Shown here in pieces: positions 33,901 through 45,588 of a stretch of 64,000 bases of DNA. The notes under the pieces are model-generated. The model saw only the letters and a program-made list of their open reading frames with translations. It was not told the DNA's origin and did not search any database. Numbering within the stretch: position 1 is the stretch's first letter; each line of letters opens with the position of its first letter. The position numbers and the translations under genes were made by a program. This DNA is from Ectocarpus siliculosus (Eukaryota > Sar > Phaeophyceae > Ectocarpales > Ectocarpaceae): assembly GCA_000310025.1 (NCBI GenBank), contig FN649736.1, positions 5,246,978-5,310,977 on the forward strand. The letters run 5' to 3'.

Positions 33901-35572
33901 TTTGATCCTGTTCGCCTCACCATCGAAGGCGGCGAGGGGCTAGAGGTGAGACACACCTGTCAAACCTCAGACCTAGCCCCCCTCACATTTTATAATCCCG
34001 CCTGGTTGTGCATAGGCTCTTATTTTAGCCAATATCTCCTTGTTGGTCAGTGCCACGTCACGTCCCCAATGATGTGCAGCCATCCTGTGCTGTGGCCCCA
34101 TACGGAAGGGGTTGTCGAACCATTAGCCGATCGCTCGGTTTTGCCTTGTGTTGACGTGCGTGCGCAAGCAACCGGAATCCAGGGCAAGTAGCACCGCTGA
34201 CCAAGAAAGAAATGATCATCGTTTGCCTGGGGGCAAACACTCCGTGCCCCTGAGATCGTGGGTTACCGCAGGGGACCCAAACTCTGTCCATGGGAGCATC
34301 ATCAAAGAATTAACGGCCGCTCCCGTGCTCTGCCGCTTGTATGTGCAAACTCCCCCCCCCTCCCCCCTCCTCTCCCTTGCCGTCCCCTCCCGCCTGATTC
34401 CATTTACACGTGAATGACACACAGGGGACTCAGGCGGGTACCGAGATTCTGGACGAGGAGACCGCGGGGCTTTGGATGGCCGGTAAAGAGTTTCGCCGGG
34501 ATCAGTTGGTGGGAGACCGTGTCGGAAAGAACGAAAAGACTCGGATCATGTGCAAGCTGCAGAAGCCCGGCTCGGGACCGCCTGGCCGAGAGCCCGGGGT
34601 CAGTGAGGACGAGCGCAAAGCAATGATGGCGTTTTACTTCAAGAGGCAGGAGGAACTCAAGAGACTGGCCGAGGTTTGTGAACGCGAGCGTGACATGAAC
34701 GTATGTTTTTGTGTGTGTGTTTGGGCGTAAGCGCGACGCTAAGCATTAGTATTGGTAATTTGCAGACAACAATGGTGTACGTATCTCGGTAATGGGGTGG
34801 AGGGAATCTACTTTGAAAGTTGGGAGAAATGCCTCATGTGCTGTTGTTGGTCAAACGAAGCCAATTCTTTATGTGTTTTCGTTGTTGAACCTGTTGTGTG
34901 GCATCCAATGGTGCTCTTTTTTACATTGGTTGTACGTATGAGGGTTTGGAACAACGTGCCATTTTTGTGAGGACGCTGGGCGGGATCAAGAAGCTCACGG
35001 GGTGGGTGTTTTTCTGAGCCACTTTTGCGCCCAATCCGTGTTGGTGTTGCTTTGCGCTTGGACATGAACGACGCATGAGCTCCCAAACTCAACCTGGGCA
35101 CCGTGGACGAAACGCCTCATATTCCTTTTCCTGCAGCGTTTCTGTTCCCTTCCCATAATTCACGCATCGCATCGCCTCGCATTGCACGTACCTTTGGCGC
35201 TTGGTGACATTGCCGAGAAACTCAGTGTGCACCCTCCTTGCCTTTGTACTACTACCATCCCCTTGCTTAGTATTGATTTGCTTGTGCTGTCAGCGATCCT
35301 CACGTTCGAGACGTTCCCAGCCACTTGGATGTGCTATCAGCTACTTGCGCGTTGGAGGAACATTTGTATACTTGCTATTTCACGGATAGCTCGGGCATTT
35401 CGTGCATGTGTTTTCCAAGACCAGTCTCAAAATCGCGCGATTTTACCTCTGGTGCGCTTTTGTTTTCGATCAGGCCAATGACGACGACTACCTTGCCTCT
35501 GCATGGGCGGACCCGAAACAGCTGCAGCGGTCTCTGCGAGGCACCGGCACCGTGCGGGCCCCCGGCGTTTGA
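30938..35572 (+). CDS. CFAP298: Cilia- and flagella-associated protein 298 (Kurly / C21orf59 homologue)
   Basis: CFAP298 is needed for assembly and motility of motile cilia, through dynein-arm preassembly. Seven exons: 30938-31030, 32294-32401, 32699-32762, 33320-33487, 33878-33945, 34425-34673, 35474-35572; phases agree, 282 aa (human 290). Motifs match along the whole length: MVVVQVKRSDTDVFLVEST, VKIWNTRLRLMQLVESAR, the GKRTGNG segment, EALDEKMDNIRGAVTM, FPMGLPEFDPVRLTIEGGEG, GTQAGTEILDEETAGLWMAG, VGKNEKTRIMCKLQKPGSG, FYFKRQEELKRLAE and finally ANDDDYLASAWADPKQLQRS. The intron after exon 3 (32763-33319) begins with GC (AACAG|gcaagt). A flagellar gene fits an organism with swimming zoospores or gametes. 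Confidence 0.94.
32763..33319 (+). other. GC-AG intron in CFAP298
   Basis: Donor CAACAG|gcaagt is the ideal GC-type donor; acceptor atatatcag|gc. The phase-1 join restores the conserved Gly-Lys-Arg-x-Gly segment, which supports the boundary. Confidence 0.85.
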
Positions 35573-38500
35573 TGATAACCGCAAAGCGTATGGTGCAAGT
35601 CGAGAATGTCTCAAGCCACCCTCATCTTGTTGTAGTCGAAGTTTTCTCCAAGATCGTACCCGGGCGGGCTCATGTGGATCTCGGAACATGGCGATTGATG
35701 ACGAGAATCGTGCAAACAGAGGAGGATTGCTTCATTCTCCAAACAGCACAGCTTGCTATCAGAGCATGGTGTGACCGGACTTGCCGCGCGTGTGTGTATC
35801 TCACTGCTGTACATCAAACCAAGTTGGTGAATCAATTTATTGAATGATCTTTTGTCTCCGTGTTTGTGGGTGGCTTCGTTCCACTCTTTGTGCTGTTTGC
35901 ACGGTCTGCCAGGATCAACTTTCTTTCTTGCAAGGTGCGCGTGCCTTGGCACGTTTGGCTATTTACTCCAAGCCTCTCTCAGATTTCGGCCACCACACCT
36001 GATAGAGTGACGCTTAAACGTCTCGCACCAACGTATGTTGGCCTCGGTGTTTCGCTCCAACTGACTGTTTGCGAGATTTGATTCAACGTGGCTAGGGAGA
36101 GTCGGCATTATCAGGTTCTATGATACAGGATGTGAAAAATATTAGGCGTCGGCGGCGGAGGGGCAGACCGTCGTACTCACGCTGATTTTTTATTGATTGA
36201 GCTGAGAAGGGATTTTCTCTTTCCAAGTGGACGGGGAGGCTGAGCTCCTTCGCCCCCCTACGGCGTTCTAGAAAGATGTATTTAGCCATCTACGTTTGTT
36301 GGTGTTTTTAAGCGTGGAATCGACTGGTAGCACTTGGTTGCAACAAGCGGTCTTCATCTGTCGTTGTTCCGCTTGCTAGTCTAGTCTAGAGGTCTCAGGC
36401 ATGCTAAACCTTCCAGTTGGCAGTCCTTCATGACGTGATGCAACATCGGCTTGAGCTTGTGCTCTTTCAGAAAATTTCTGGCTACAGCCCAACGATAGGG
36501 AAGCTTCGGTCCATCGATCAAACAGCAACTGTAAAGGAATGGTTGGCCGCGTGATCAACTAGGAGATGTTAGCACCATACCTCCGTATCTGTGGGAGCAA
36601 TGACACGGTTTGGGGCACCACAGACAGATTAATCGTTTGTTCCTGAACGGGAAGCGAATAAGACCTGGTGTTCGAAACGTCTGTTGCATGCATGCCGAAT
36701 CATCGTGGGCACATCTATATTCTGTATTGCTCTCGTGGCGTGCAGGCCACGAAACGTTGTGGAGCTCCGACTGACGTGGTCATCTTTGATGGGACGGCAG
36801 TGCAAAACATACCCAGGCGGGGTATCCCTGTCACGTGTTGTTATTATTTTTCAGCGTCCAACGAGGGCGAACAAGCGCTCCCTACTGCTAGTGCGCGCAT
36901 GTGGCACGCTGCGCTATTGCCCATCGTCCCGTGCGACCCATTCACCTCACTCGCGCATCGCAAATATGACATTCAATACTCCCTGCCACACTCGAAAAAA
37001 ATATCATGCTACTGTACTCGAAGTATATGATTCTAGCCCGCTGCGGGGTATATCTGTGTGCCTGTAGATTACAGCGATTGCAACGACGCCATCTACCTAA
37101 GATCTACAATCTCGCTTTTGGGCACCCTCCCCCCACGCTCCCAATTTCCCTCTACGCGGTTTCGAATGCTTAGTTCCACTTACAGAAGTGGATGCAACAC
37201 TGCGCTCCTAGAGTTTGGTACTGAACTCCGAATCCTTTCAACATACTTGTATGGTAAAATATTACATCTCTACATAGACTACGCATAATAAAATAGGCGT
37301 ACACTCTGTACGTGGGGGCATGACCTTAACGAAGTGCAACTCCGGAACATTGCACGTGTAGGCATAGCGCGGGCACGGCGCCCTGTGCTGACGTAAAGTT
37401 TCCCCGATAACCATGGACAACATGTTTTTCGATAAACTACACCTTGACTGCACGCGAACCAACAACATAAATTGATGAAATTGAAAATACACAGGCACCC
37501 ACGCGAACCGAACAACTCGCATTTGATACATTTGAGAGTAAACACAGGCACCCACGCAAACCGAACAATACAAATTGATACATTTGAGAATAAACAGGCA
37601 AGCCACAGCGACGAACACCGTGTAAAGAAGACATGGTGGCCCCTTCGCATTGCCTTGAAATGGTCTTGCCAACTACATACAGTAGGTTCACGTCGTCATT
37701 GTCCACACTAACCTCACGAATCCCACTCCCCTTTGAACCGCGCTAGATTCAACCTGCTTGCTACAGAGTCCGGCTTTCTCGTCAATCGAAAGCAGTCAAT
37801 ATTGTCCCACGCTCACAGTTCCAGTCGGCGTCGCTCGTGTACAATCGCGTACACTCTCTCGCCACAACTGTTTTGGGGGCTGGGTATTGCTTCTGCATGA
37901 TTCGCCCCGCGGATTCACTCGCCCATAGTGAGTTCGTGAGCGCTTGGTTCGTGGTGCAACAGTCGCATAGCTTGCCCCCAAACCCGTCACGACGAAGCGC
38001 GCAACCAAGGAAACCTTCGCTGTTATCGCAAGGATACGATCGTTATTCCGTTGATGTTGTACACGCATGAAGCAAGAAAAAGCGAATATACAAAGGAACA
38101 GCGCATGCGTGGACGGTATCATCAGCACATTATACATATTGATCACGTAGAAAGCAATATAGGCAGCTTGTTCCGGGCGCAGCCGGCGAGCAAACACCAA
38201 GTGGTGCATACGGCGGCCGCATTATGAACGAACAGCAAAAACTCTGCAGGAACCTCTGGTGCAACTAACTTTGGGTTCACCATTGTAGCACAATTAATTG
38301 CGTTGAGCAACCTCCCACTCCCAATACAACGTTGAAGCAATATGAGTGCCAAGGAATCGCCGAAAAAAATCTGTCTTCGGTAGGTCCGGCATAGAACAAC
38401 ACGCCCGCTGGGGCTCTCAAGGGCCCGCTTCAGGCCTGCGTCCTTGCGAGATATGATAGTGGGTAGTTCACTGAAAACCAAGGCCTCTTCGCCAATAGAC

Positions 38501-38711
38501 TAGCCCGACGGAGAAGGAGCAAACACGATAATTCACATTGGCCACACTCAGCAAATGCTAGTGGCTGTATCCCGCTCAGCACGCAACCCCGGCTAGTATC
38601 GAGTGACTTTTAACCACTCACCCAGGAGCGGGAGTATATATTACAGCTTGCCGACCGGTACATCAGAAGTAGCATTTCGCAAGCTCAGCCCTCACCGCCT
38701 TTGCAACCTCC
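35573..38711. other. Long intergenic region without supportable genes
   Basis: About 3.1 kb after CFAP298. Open frames exist on both strands (for example minus 37796-38209 and 38143-38481) but none shows domain character or joins to another exon. It contains a 52-53 bp tandem repeat near 37491-37596 and several stretches of lower GC. Confidence 0.4.
37491..37620. repeat. 52-53 bp tandem repeat, about 2.5 copies
   Basis: Two adjacent units begin ACAGGCACCCACGC at about 37491 and 37544; each continues AACCGAACAA, then an ATTGATACATTTGAG element and ends TAAAC. A partial divergent copy (GCGAACCAACAACATAAATT) precedes them at about 37454 and an AGGCA start follows them. Confidence 0.85.
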
Positions 38712-38826
38712 TCAGACTGCGACAACGAAACCGTGCTCGCTTCGATGGGCTTGACGGGGGTTCCCAGTGTTGTTGGTGGTATCGAAGCCGTTGATAACGT
38801 TGCGGTACGGACGGTTGTCGATGACG
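38712..38826 (-). CDS. Probable terminal exon, parent gene unresolved
   Basis: After a good acceptor (ctattcctcag) the minus strand reads VIDNRPYRNVINGFDTTNNT, then GNPRQAHRSEHGFVVAV and stop (37 codons after a split first codon). Composition and acceptor look like real protein. It may be the last exon of the RGS gene just upstream on the same strand; however, I could not find a donor of matching phase there, so the link is unproven. I do not recognise the sequence. Confidence 0.45.
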
Positions 38827-39253
38827 CTGAGGAATAGCAGGTGCTACTATTAGCTACCCGTGCCACGAACTTCGGGTAAACTTCATGACGAAGTATGACG
38901 AAGATCTGTGTTTCGAGTGTAGTTGGGGAAGTCAAAATACTCAAGTCAGCGGGCAGGAGGAAGAAAGGGGTTTGTAGAATCGAGATGGGCGTGCGAAGCA
39001 ACGCTTTCCGAGGTTTACGGGACGCAATGGGATCCTATCGGGTCTCGTCGGACAAGGGGAAGTGTATCGTACCGTCCTGCGGTATAGCAGATACTGTATA
39101 GTCGAGCAAGCTGCTGGGTAAATAGAAGACGTGTGCAAGATGTTCACGAGAAGTAACTAACAGTAACCGTGCAGTGGGTGCCACTACATGAGAACTTGGT
39201 ACGGCGAAAGAGCATTTATTATCGATTGCACGAACACCGGCAACCAGACCGGC

Positions 39254-41617
39254 CTGAAGGTGTGCACTCGCCTCAAGGAGTGCCGAGTCGAAGATTGTTC
39301 GGTCGCCATAGCCACCCCCGGGCCCTATCCCGAGCCCCAGCATTTCAATTTCTACGCTCGCATTGAAGTCGTCCTCCGCCGCGAGGTCGGCGCTATGCAA
39401 ACAGCGATCGTCCCACATGGTGGAATCCCGTCGTAGCCTAATTTCTTCCTCCGTGTCACCGTCTTGCTCTCCGTCCCTGCTGCTGCTGCTGTTGTTGCTG
39501 CTGCTGATCTCCTTGGATGAGGGTGAATCTGACCGACACTTGCCCAGTACCGTGAATCTTCCGGCGGAAGCGGCATTGTCAGCGGCGTCTCTCTCTCTTT
39601 CTCCCTCGACAGCAGCCGGGGTCACACTCTCTGTCGCAGGACTGCTGCTGCTGCTGCTGTTGCTGTTGCCGCTGACGATGACCTTGTGGGTCGGCGATTG
39701 GGTTGGAAATGGGCCGAGTAGAGGGAGTGAACCGGGAGCTTGCGAGCCCTCCTGGCCCTCGTCAGCTATGACTGCTTCTGCAACACGTGCCCCTGCTTCT
39801 TCACCGTCCGCATGACCTAATTTTGGTGCTGTTGCGACATCGAGATCCTCCACTCCGACTGTTTTTTCTGCTTCTGTTGCTGCTGCGGCTTCCTTAAGGG
39901 GTCCGCCGCCCCCTGCCTCGCCCCCTAATGCTGCCGGTGTCGCTGCTGCTGGTGTTGCGGCTTCAAAGCATCCGCCCGCCCCCGCTTCGACCCCTTCGTC
40001 TGCCGCCCTTATTGCGGCTCCAACAGAGCACGCGCCCCCTTCTGCTTCGACTACGTTAGTCTCCGCTGGCTGTCTCTCTACCTCGTCGCCTGCAGCCCGC
40101 AGCTCGACATCGCCGGGAGCGCCGGTGCTGCCACCGCTGCTGCGGCCGTCTGCACTCAAAATAGCTTCCACGGTGGCCATCGTGTTCGAGCGTATTTGAC
40201 CGCTGATGTTTACCTCCCTCTTGCTGTTGTGCTGGATGTAAAGCTCGTGGATCCTCTTGATGGTTGTGAGGTACTCGCACCGCCCGCCGCCACCCGTTTT
40301 AAACGAGACCACCTCAAGGTAAAACAGAACATTCTCTTCCATCAGCTGTTCGAAGGGAACCAACCGGTTGACACCAGACGACGGCAGCAATAGCGAACAA
40401 CAGGACACCCGCACGGGAAGCAGAACGTAAGCCCCTCCAGTTTATCGCAGTCAGCGCCTCCAAAATTTCCTTCTCTAAACCGTGAAATTTTCAGATAAAA
40501 AAGAGTTTCGGCAACGTTCAACTGGGGGATGGTAGCTTTGCAAGTCCTGCAAATCTATCACACTGACGAACACAGTTGAACCATTTCAAAGCAATGCTGT
40601 CGTTCAAAATGTTGTGGACGTGCATCCACAGAGTACCAAACGCTGGCAGTGCTAACCCAGGACGCTAGTAGTGCTCCGACGGTCTCCATGCATCCGCCGA
40701 CTCCCGCGATATCTGCCTCCACCCTCTACACGCAATACCCAACCAACGAATAATTACAGTAGTTCCCAGTGAGTGCCGCGAGACAGGCGATTCGACCCGC
40801 TACTCATTTTTCTAGAACATCTTCAACCAACGAGCCCTTCACGATAACACCGACATGAAAGTTTAATCTACCACTCACGTTTTCTCTAGCGAAGCGCAGC
40901 ATGGACCGCAGGGACATGGGTTCCTCGGCAGTGTTTTCGAGGATGTCCATCAATGGCGGCGGAGGAACGGGCGTCGTGCAAGACCTTGCCGTGATCTGTC
41001 CGTGGACCATGCCGACCGGACTGGTTGGGTACGAGGAGAGCTGTTGGTTTGGGCTTCGAGAGTGTCGCGAAAACCATGAACTTTTCCTATATCCCTCCGA
41101 TTGTCCCGAAGATACCGAGCCTGGCGCCACCTAGTAGAGCAACGTTTGGTTCGAAGCGATAGATACTTCAGTAGATGACAACTTTGTGTTTGTACCTTAC
41201 AACAGTTGCACGACCAATCTGGCTGCTGCTGCCCTAGGTACTTGGAATTGTAGCTCATGCCACGTGCTATTATCTTCAGATTGTGGAGAATTAGGAGCCC
41301 GGGTGTCATTCGGTAAATGAGAACAACATCACGAGAGAGATCAACAGGAGGAGCGCTTCAAAGCATACGAGGGTGGCACGGCACCTGATGTTCCCCCGAT
41401 GGCGATTTCCGGCCAAGACGGTTAACACTTCGTACGATCAAGGACGGAGGCGACTCGCTGCGAATACGCCCTGAGGACGTCCCTCTAGTCAATCTCGCCA
41501 ACGTTCCCTTTAGCACTGCCTTCTCTTGAGATTTGTCCGCTTGTGCACTGCTTGTGCGCTCTCGCGACGTGAGGCTGTCGTTTTTTCTCATTTTCCGAGA
41601 GTCCTTGACCCGGCGAA
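39254..41617 (-). CDS. RGS-domain protein (regulator of G-protein signalling), incomplete at both ends
   Basis: RGS domains speed GTP hydrolysis by heterotrimeric G-alpha subunits. Exons seen on the minus strand: 41617-41385 (Ser/Arg-rich), 41130-40879 and from 40345 downward; phases agree. The RGS fold starts with LMDILENTAEEPMSLRSMLR-FAREN, continues after the splice with LMEENVLFYLEVVSFKT, IKRIHELYIQHNSKREVNIS and GQIRSNTMATVEAI. Then about 285 residues of Gly/Ala/Ser/Glu-rich low complexity intervene before DRTIFDSALLEASAHL, the expected next helix. The upstream exon enters in phase 1, so at least one further 5' exon exists beyond 41617 that I could not identify. The 3' donor near 39254-39230 is also unresolved; the frame stays open to 39035. 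The family call rests on the helix pattern and is fairly good. Confidence 0.7.
39478..39510. repeat. CTG/TTG triplet tract
   Basis: Imperfect CTG triplets on the plus strand, read on the minus strand as a Ser/Asn run (EISSSNNSSSSR) in the low-complexity insertion of the RGS protein. A similar Ser tract occurs at about 39640-39670. Confidence 0.8.
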
Positions 41618-43590
41618 CTGCACGGCGAAAATCAGCAGCAGCAGCAACGGCAGCAGTAGTGCATTGCCAAGCACATGAGCGTTGCGAAGAACTACCAGGA
41701 AAGAGGCTGAGAGAAGAACAATGATCGGGTTGGAAGATTGATGCTGATTCCTTCGACGTTTGGCGTAGATAAGTACTACGTACTTGGGGGTTAGGGTTGT
41801 ACTTGGGGTTAGGGTTCTGGTTGCTTCCATTGAGTCGGCCGCAAAACAAGGTGGTCGTGATTAGCACCAGCTGGCCTCGCTGATAAAAGTACGACGTAGG
41901 CTTTCAACAGACTCAAAATAAGCCTCGTGTCCAGACTGCGGTTTTCTGCTCAATCCCTGCAAAGACTTCATTCAACACATCCCCTTCGACTGCGGTATTG
42001 TCTCGAACGGGTTGTCTGTCCTTGATATTTTTCGTCTAATTTTCTACAAAAGCACTTAAGGAACCTCTGGTTTTGCCCGATGCTGGGATTCTTAGAGTGG
42101 GTCTTGTCAGCAGGGCACTCCAAATCGAGAATAGAAATCGAATTCGATTCCGATCGGAAATTTCGAGTTGGGTTGGTTCTATTCGAGTTGGCTCTAATCA
42201 GCCACGCTCATACGCCCACCCATGGTGATGCATCGAAATCGAAAATGGCAAACAACATTGATTGGATGACCCGAAAGGAGTGAGTTTCCCGTTGCAATGA
42301 TTCGCACCATGACCGCAACAGACACAGGGCATCCCAGACAGCGAGCGATACTTCCGATTGTCGGCGATGATCTGGCGGGTTGCAAAATCTTGGTCTCGCA
42401 CCGATTCGCTGCGAACTCAGCGAGCAATGCGTGATTGTATACTCCCGTCTGATGCAGGAAAGTCGAAAACGATGCCATTGGCCGAGGCAAGGACATAATT
42501 TCACGTCGACGAAACTCTCACTCTCTCAACTTAGAGCAGATCTCGCTCAACGAAAGTATTTTGTGCCACTCTCGGCACCAGCTTCATGCCACCGCATTGC
42601 TTGTATCGCAAAGCGGTCTGTAGATGGCTACTTATTAGTACAGCGAACTGCTGCTTATGACGATGCGGTTGAGGCTGCCACAAGCTGACCCAGAGACTTA
42701 AAATTTTCCGAAATATGGATCTGTTCGACAAGAAGGCAAAAAGAACGATCGAGACAACAGGAAGCCGGCGGGCCGATGAAGAGTATCGTCGCATATGCTC
42801 GCAAATTCCTGGCGTATGTTGCACGTCGTCGTATTGTATGACTATTTGCAATAACCACAAGATAGATAGAGGTATAGCGTTGGTAACTCACTCCGCCTCA
42901 GTATATATATATCTATTCCTTCATTTATTTGCTACACGAACGACACAATGAACACAAGCAACCGTTGGACACACCCTTTGCATTGACACAGCGGAGATTG
43001 AGAGTAGTCACACACGTACTGTATAGCAGTAGCGGCAGTAACGGCGCGAGAGCACACAAACCAACGGGCGTGAGGACACAACCAGAAGGCGCAGGAGGCC
43101 GGGAACAACAGAGATTTTTAAAGCAGTGATAGACAGAGCCCCCCTGCTCAAATCACACCAGCCTCCTCGCCCACGAGCAATCGACATACGGAAAAAACGA
43201 AGCATGTACAGCACCCAACAAACCCTCATGGCACTCGAAATACAGCACAAGAAGCATGCATAGATAGGCGAGCGAGACCTTCGTTCCTCTTGAGATGCTG
43301 GGGAGCTTCTGGCTGCTCTTGCGCTGCTGTGTACGTACTGTCCGTCCATACATACGTGCATGATCGATTGCGGCGCCGTAAACAAATACTTTCGCCCCCG
43401 TTGATCGTTTATTTACTTGATGCATGTAACACGACGACTCCACCTTTCTATCCATAGATTGTAGAAGTCCCGGATACTAATATTTGATTTTTTGATACTT
43501 TTGAATTTTGTTAGTGCTGTTCTGGTGTTTGAAGGTAGACATGTGATCGTGGTTGACCATGGTTATTTGGCGTCGTCAGATGCTAGGACG
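41618..43590. other. Region upstream of the RGS exons, no resolved exon
   Basis: Missing 5' exons of the RGS gene should lie here or beyond on the minus strand. Several minus-strand open frames exist (for example around 42655-42860), but none ends in a donor of the needed phase that I could defend. A short telomere-like stretch with two TTAGGG motifs lies at about 41788-41816. Confidence 0.35.
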
Positions 43591-43929
43591 TGAAGTCATG
43601 CTAGATTAGGGCTTTATGCCGAGGCATGTGCCCTTCCGTTCAATGTGCAGACGATCCGGTGATCGTGTGTGCTTGGGATCTTGTGAGTTGGCTTGGAAAG
43701 CGTTATTCAAGAGAAAGAGATCAACGGAAAACGACAACAACCTGCTACTGTGGTCGGACAAGAGAGCGCCACAGAGCTCAAAGGTGATTGATTCTGAAGG
43801 AAGGGGAGTAAATCTCGTTACACTGGCGTCGTCGGTAGGACCTGTGCACAGGACCCTATGTTGTCGCACAGCACGTTGGCGGGAAAACCGCTGTCGGGAC
43901 GGGCGAAACCAAGAGAGAGAGAGAGAGAG

Positions 43930-44420
43930 ATATTCGATAAAGGCGAACCACGCTGACTGTGTAGTCTACCGGGGTAGTTATTCTTACACAAGGAAGGATA
44001 CACGCATTGATTCGAATCCCAACTGGATCACTTGTAGAAGCACCATTTACAGAGTTACCTTCAGCCTAATGGCGAGGGGTCCGGGGCCCGGAAGATCCCT
44101 AATAGTCTCTCCCACTGACTGACTCAGCTGGGATGGCTGAGAGCCGAGAGTAAATACTCTCTTAATCGATAAACAAAGGCGAACCATGTTATACTACATG
44201 CTCAGGTCAGCCACTGACTGGTCCAATGGACATCGAATACTCCGGAGAAAAAGATTCCGACGCGGGTTCGAATCCCAGCTGTGAAACGTTTATGGCAAAA
44301 GACACACCATTTGAATGGAGAAGCACCATTCACAGGCACGCCTTCAGCATGGTGAGGGGTCCGTCCCCGGAGATATTGTCTGTCACAGCTGGGAGGGGGA
44401 GAGCCGAAAGGCTAAAACAT
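43930..44420 (+). mobile_element. Pair of tRNA-derived SINE-like units
   Basis: Two related units, about 43930-44155 and 44165-44420, share GATAAA..GGCGAACCA, then ..TTCGAATCCCA.., GAAGCACCATTYACAG, CTTCAGC..TGGYGAGGGGTCC and GAGAGCCGA in the same order. The second has a tRNA-like head: an A-box-like TGACTGGTCCAATGGA and a perfect B box GGGTTCGAATCCCAGC (about 44266-44281). Acceptor stems do not pair, so it is not a functional tRNA. Confidence 0.7.
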
Positions 44421-44745
44421 TAGAAATACTGTAGATAGATTGGACCACAGTATTAACATACCATGACACCACTCGTCGTATTAAGAACCGCTTAATTTAG
44501 GCTGAGGCTCGACGCTTATGGGTTACCTCCAACGGAGCACATGTTCTTGTTTTTCAAGTTCTTATTTGGAGCAGGTATCCACCCGTGATACACGGGGTTC
44601 TTATTCTTATTTCTCAACCGATTGCCCTATGCAGAGGACAAAGGTCTTTCTGGGTGGATTTAATCACGAGACGCTACTGCGGTGAGAGTACAAATAAATG
44701 TAGCCATAAAATCTTCCCCTAGATGGCAGTGCCGCATGCACGGTA

Positions 44746-45520
44746 TGGGAGAAGAGAGGTTGCCGAGAATAGCTTAGGAGGAAAAGTGGGCAAACAAGAA
44801 GAACTGGCGTACCAACCTACGGAGTGAGTTAATGTTGTAGATGACGCATGGAAGGGAGTCGAGATTGAAGAAGGTGATACACTGGAGAGGGGAGGTCTAG
44901 AGGGGTTCAGGGAGAAGTTAACTGTTGCTCTGTCCGAGAGGGAAGGACATAATGTAACCAAAGAAACCAAGGATAAGGAGGGTCTCGATGTGTACGGAAC
45001 TTTAAAGAAGGAGTTCATATACGGAGTACCTACATGGGCCAATGGATGCAGAGACCAAGCTGAAGGTCAAACTTAGGAATGGGGATAAGGCCTTTGAGAA
45101 CGTAGACGAAGGTTCAGGAAGGTCGGCGATGAACACGGTAAATCCAGATGTGAACGCGGCTCCGAGAGCGAAGACCATGTTCATGTACTTGCGGAATGTC
45201 CGTTGTACAAGAAGGAGACGGGAATGTACATGACTGAGCTAGCTGGGGAAAAGTAGAAGGAACAGGTACAGAGAGATGTTTGACGAACGTAATAGCCAGG
45301 AGAAGACGGTAGCTGTGCTGGGGTTAGGAAATGTGTTGAAAAGGCCGAAAGTGATACCGGTGGGAAAACATTTTTGAGTCACCTTTTTGGCAAAGTAGGC
45401 AGGAACGATTGACCATCGGTGATCGGTCCTGTGGGAACAATGCTCTGTCCTGTCGAGGACACGTGGTCAACGGTCTAACCGCTAAGGCTTCCAAAACATG
45501 AGAGAGAGTACGCCCCCTTC
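44746..45520 (+). pseudogene. LINE reverse-transcriptase C-terminal remnant, copy A
   Basis: Plus-strand fragments in different frames read as the tail of a LINE polyprotein: the zinc-knuckle-like segment SESEDHVHVLAECPLYKKET followed by GMYMTELAGEK, preceded by remnants such as LKVKLRNGDKAFENVDEGSG. Several stops and frame changes break it. It is followed by an A-box-like GTGGTCAACGGTCTAACCGC at about 45461. Non-functional. Confidence 0.65.
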
Positions 45521-45588
45521 GGATCCAACTCCTACGATCGGGAAGAGGCGTAAGTAAGATGAAATAGCAAAAACGTATATATGTATGT

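Noticed and set aside
43616-44122. 168-aa plus-strand ORF
   Set aside because: Runs through a GA repeat and the SINE-like unit; composition is random and no splice structure is seen.
44200-44290. Functional tRNA gene
   Set aside because: A-box-like and B-box sequences are present, but the ends do not form an acceptor stem and the same motifs recur in a neighbouring repeat unit, so it is SINE-like.
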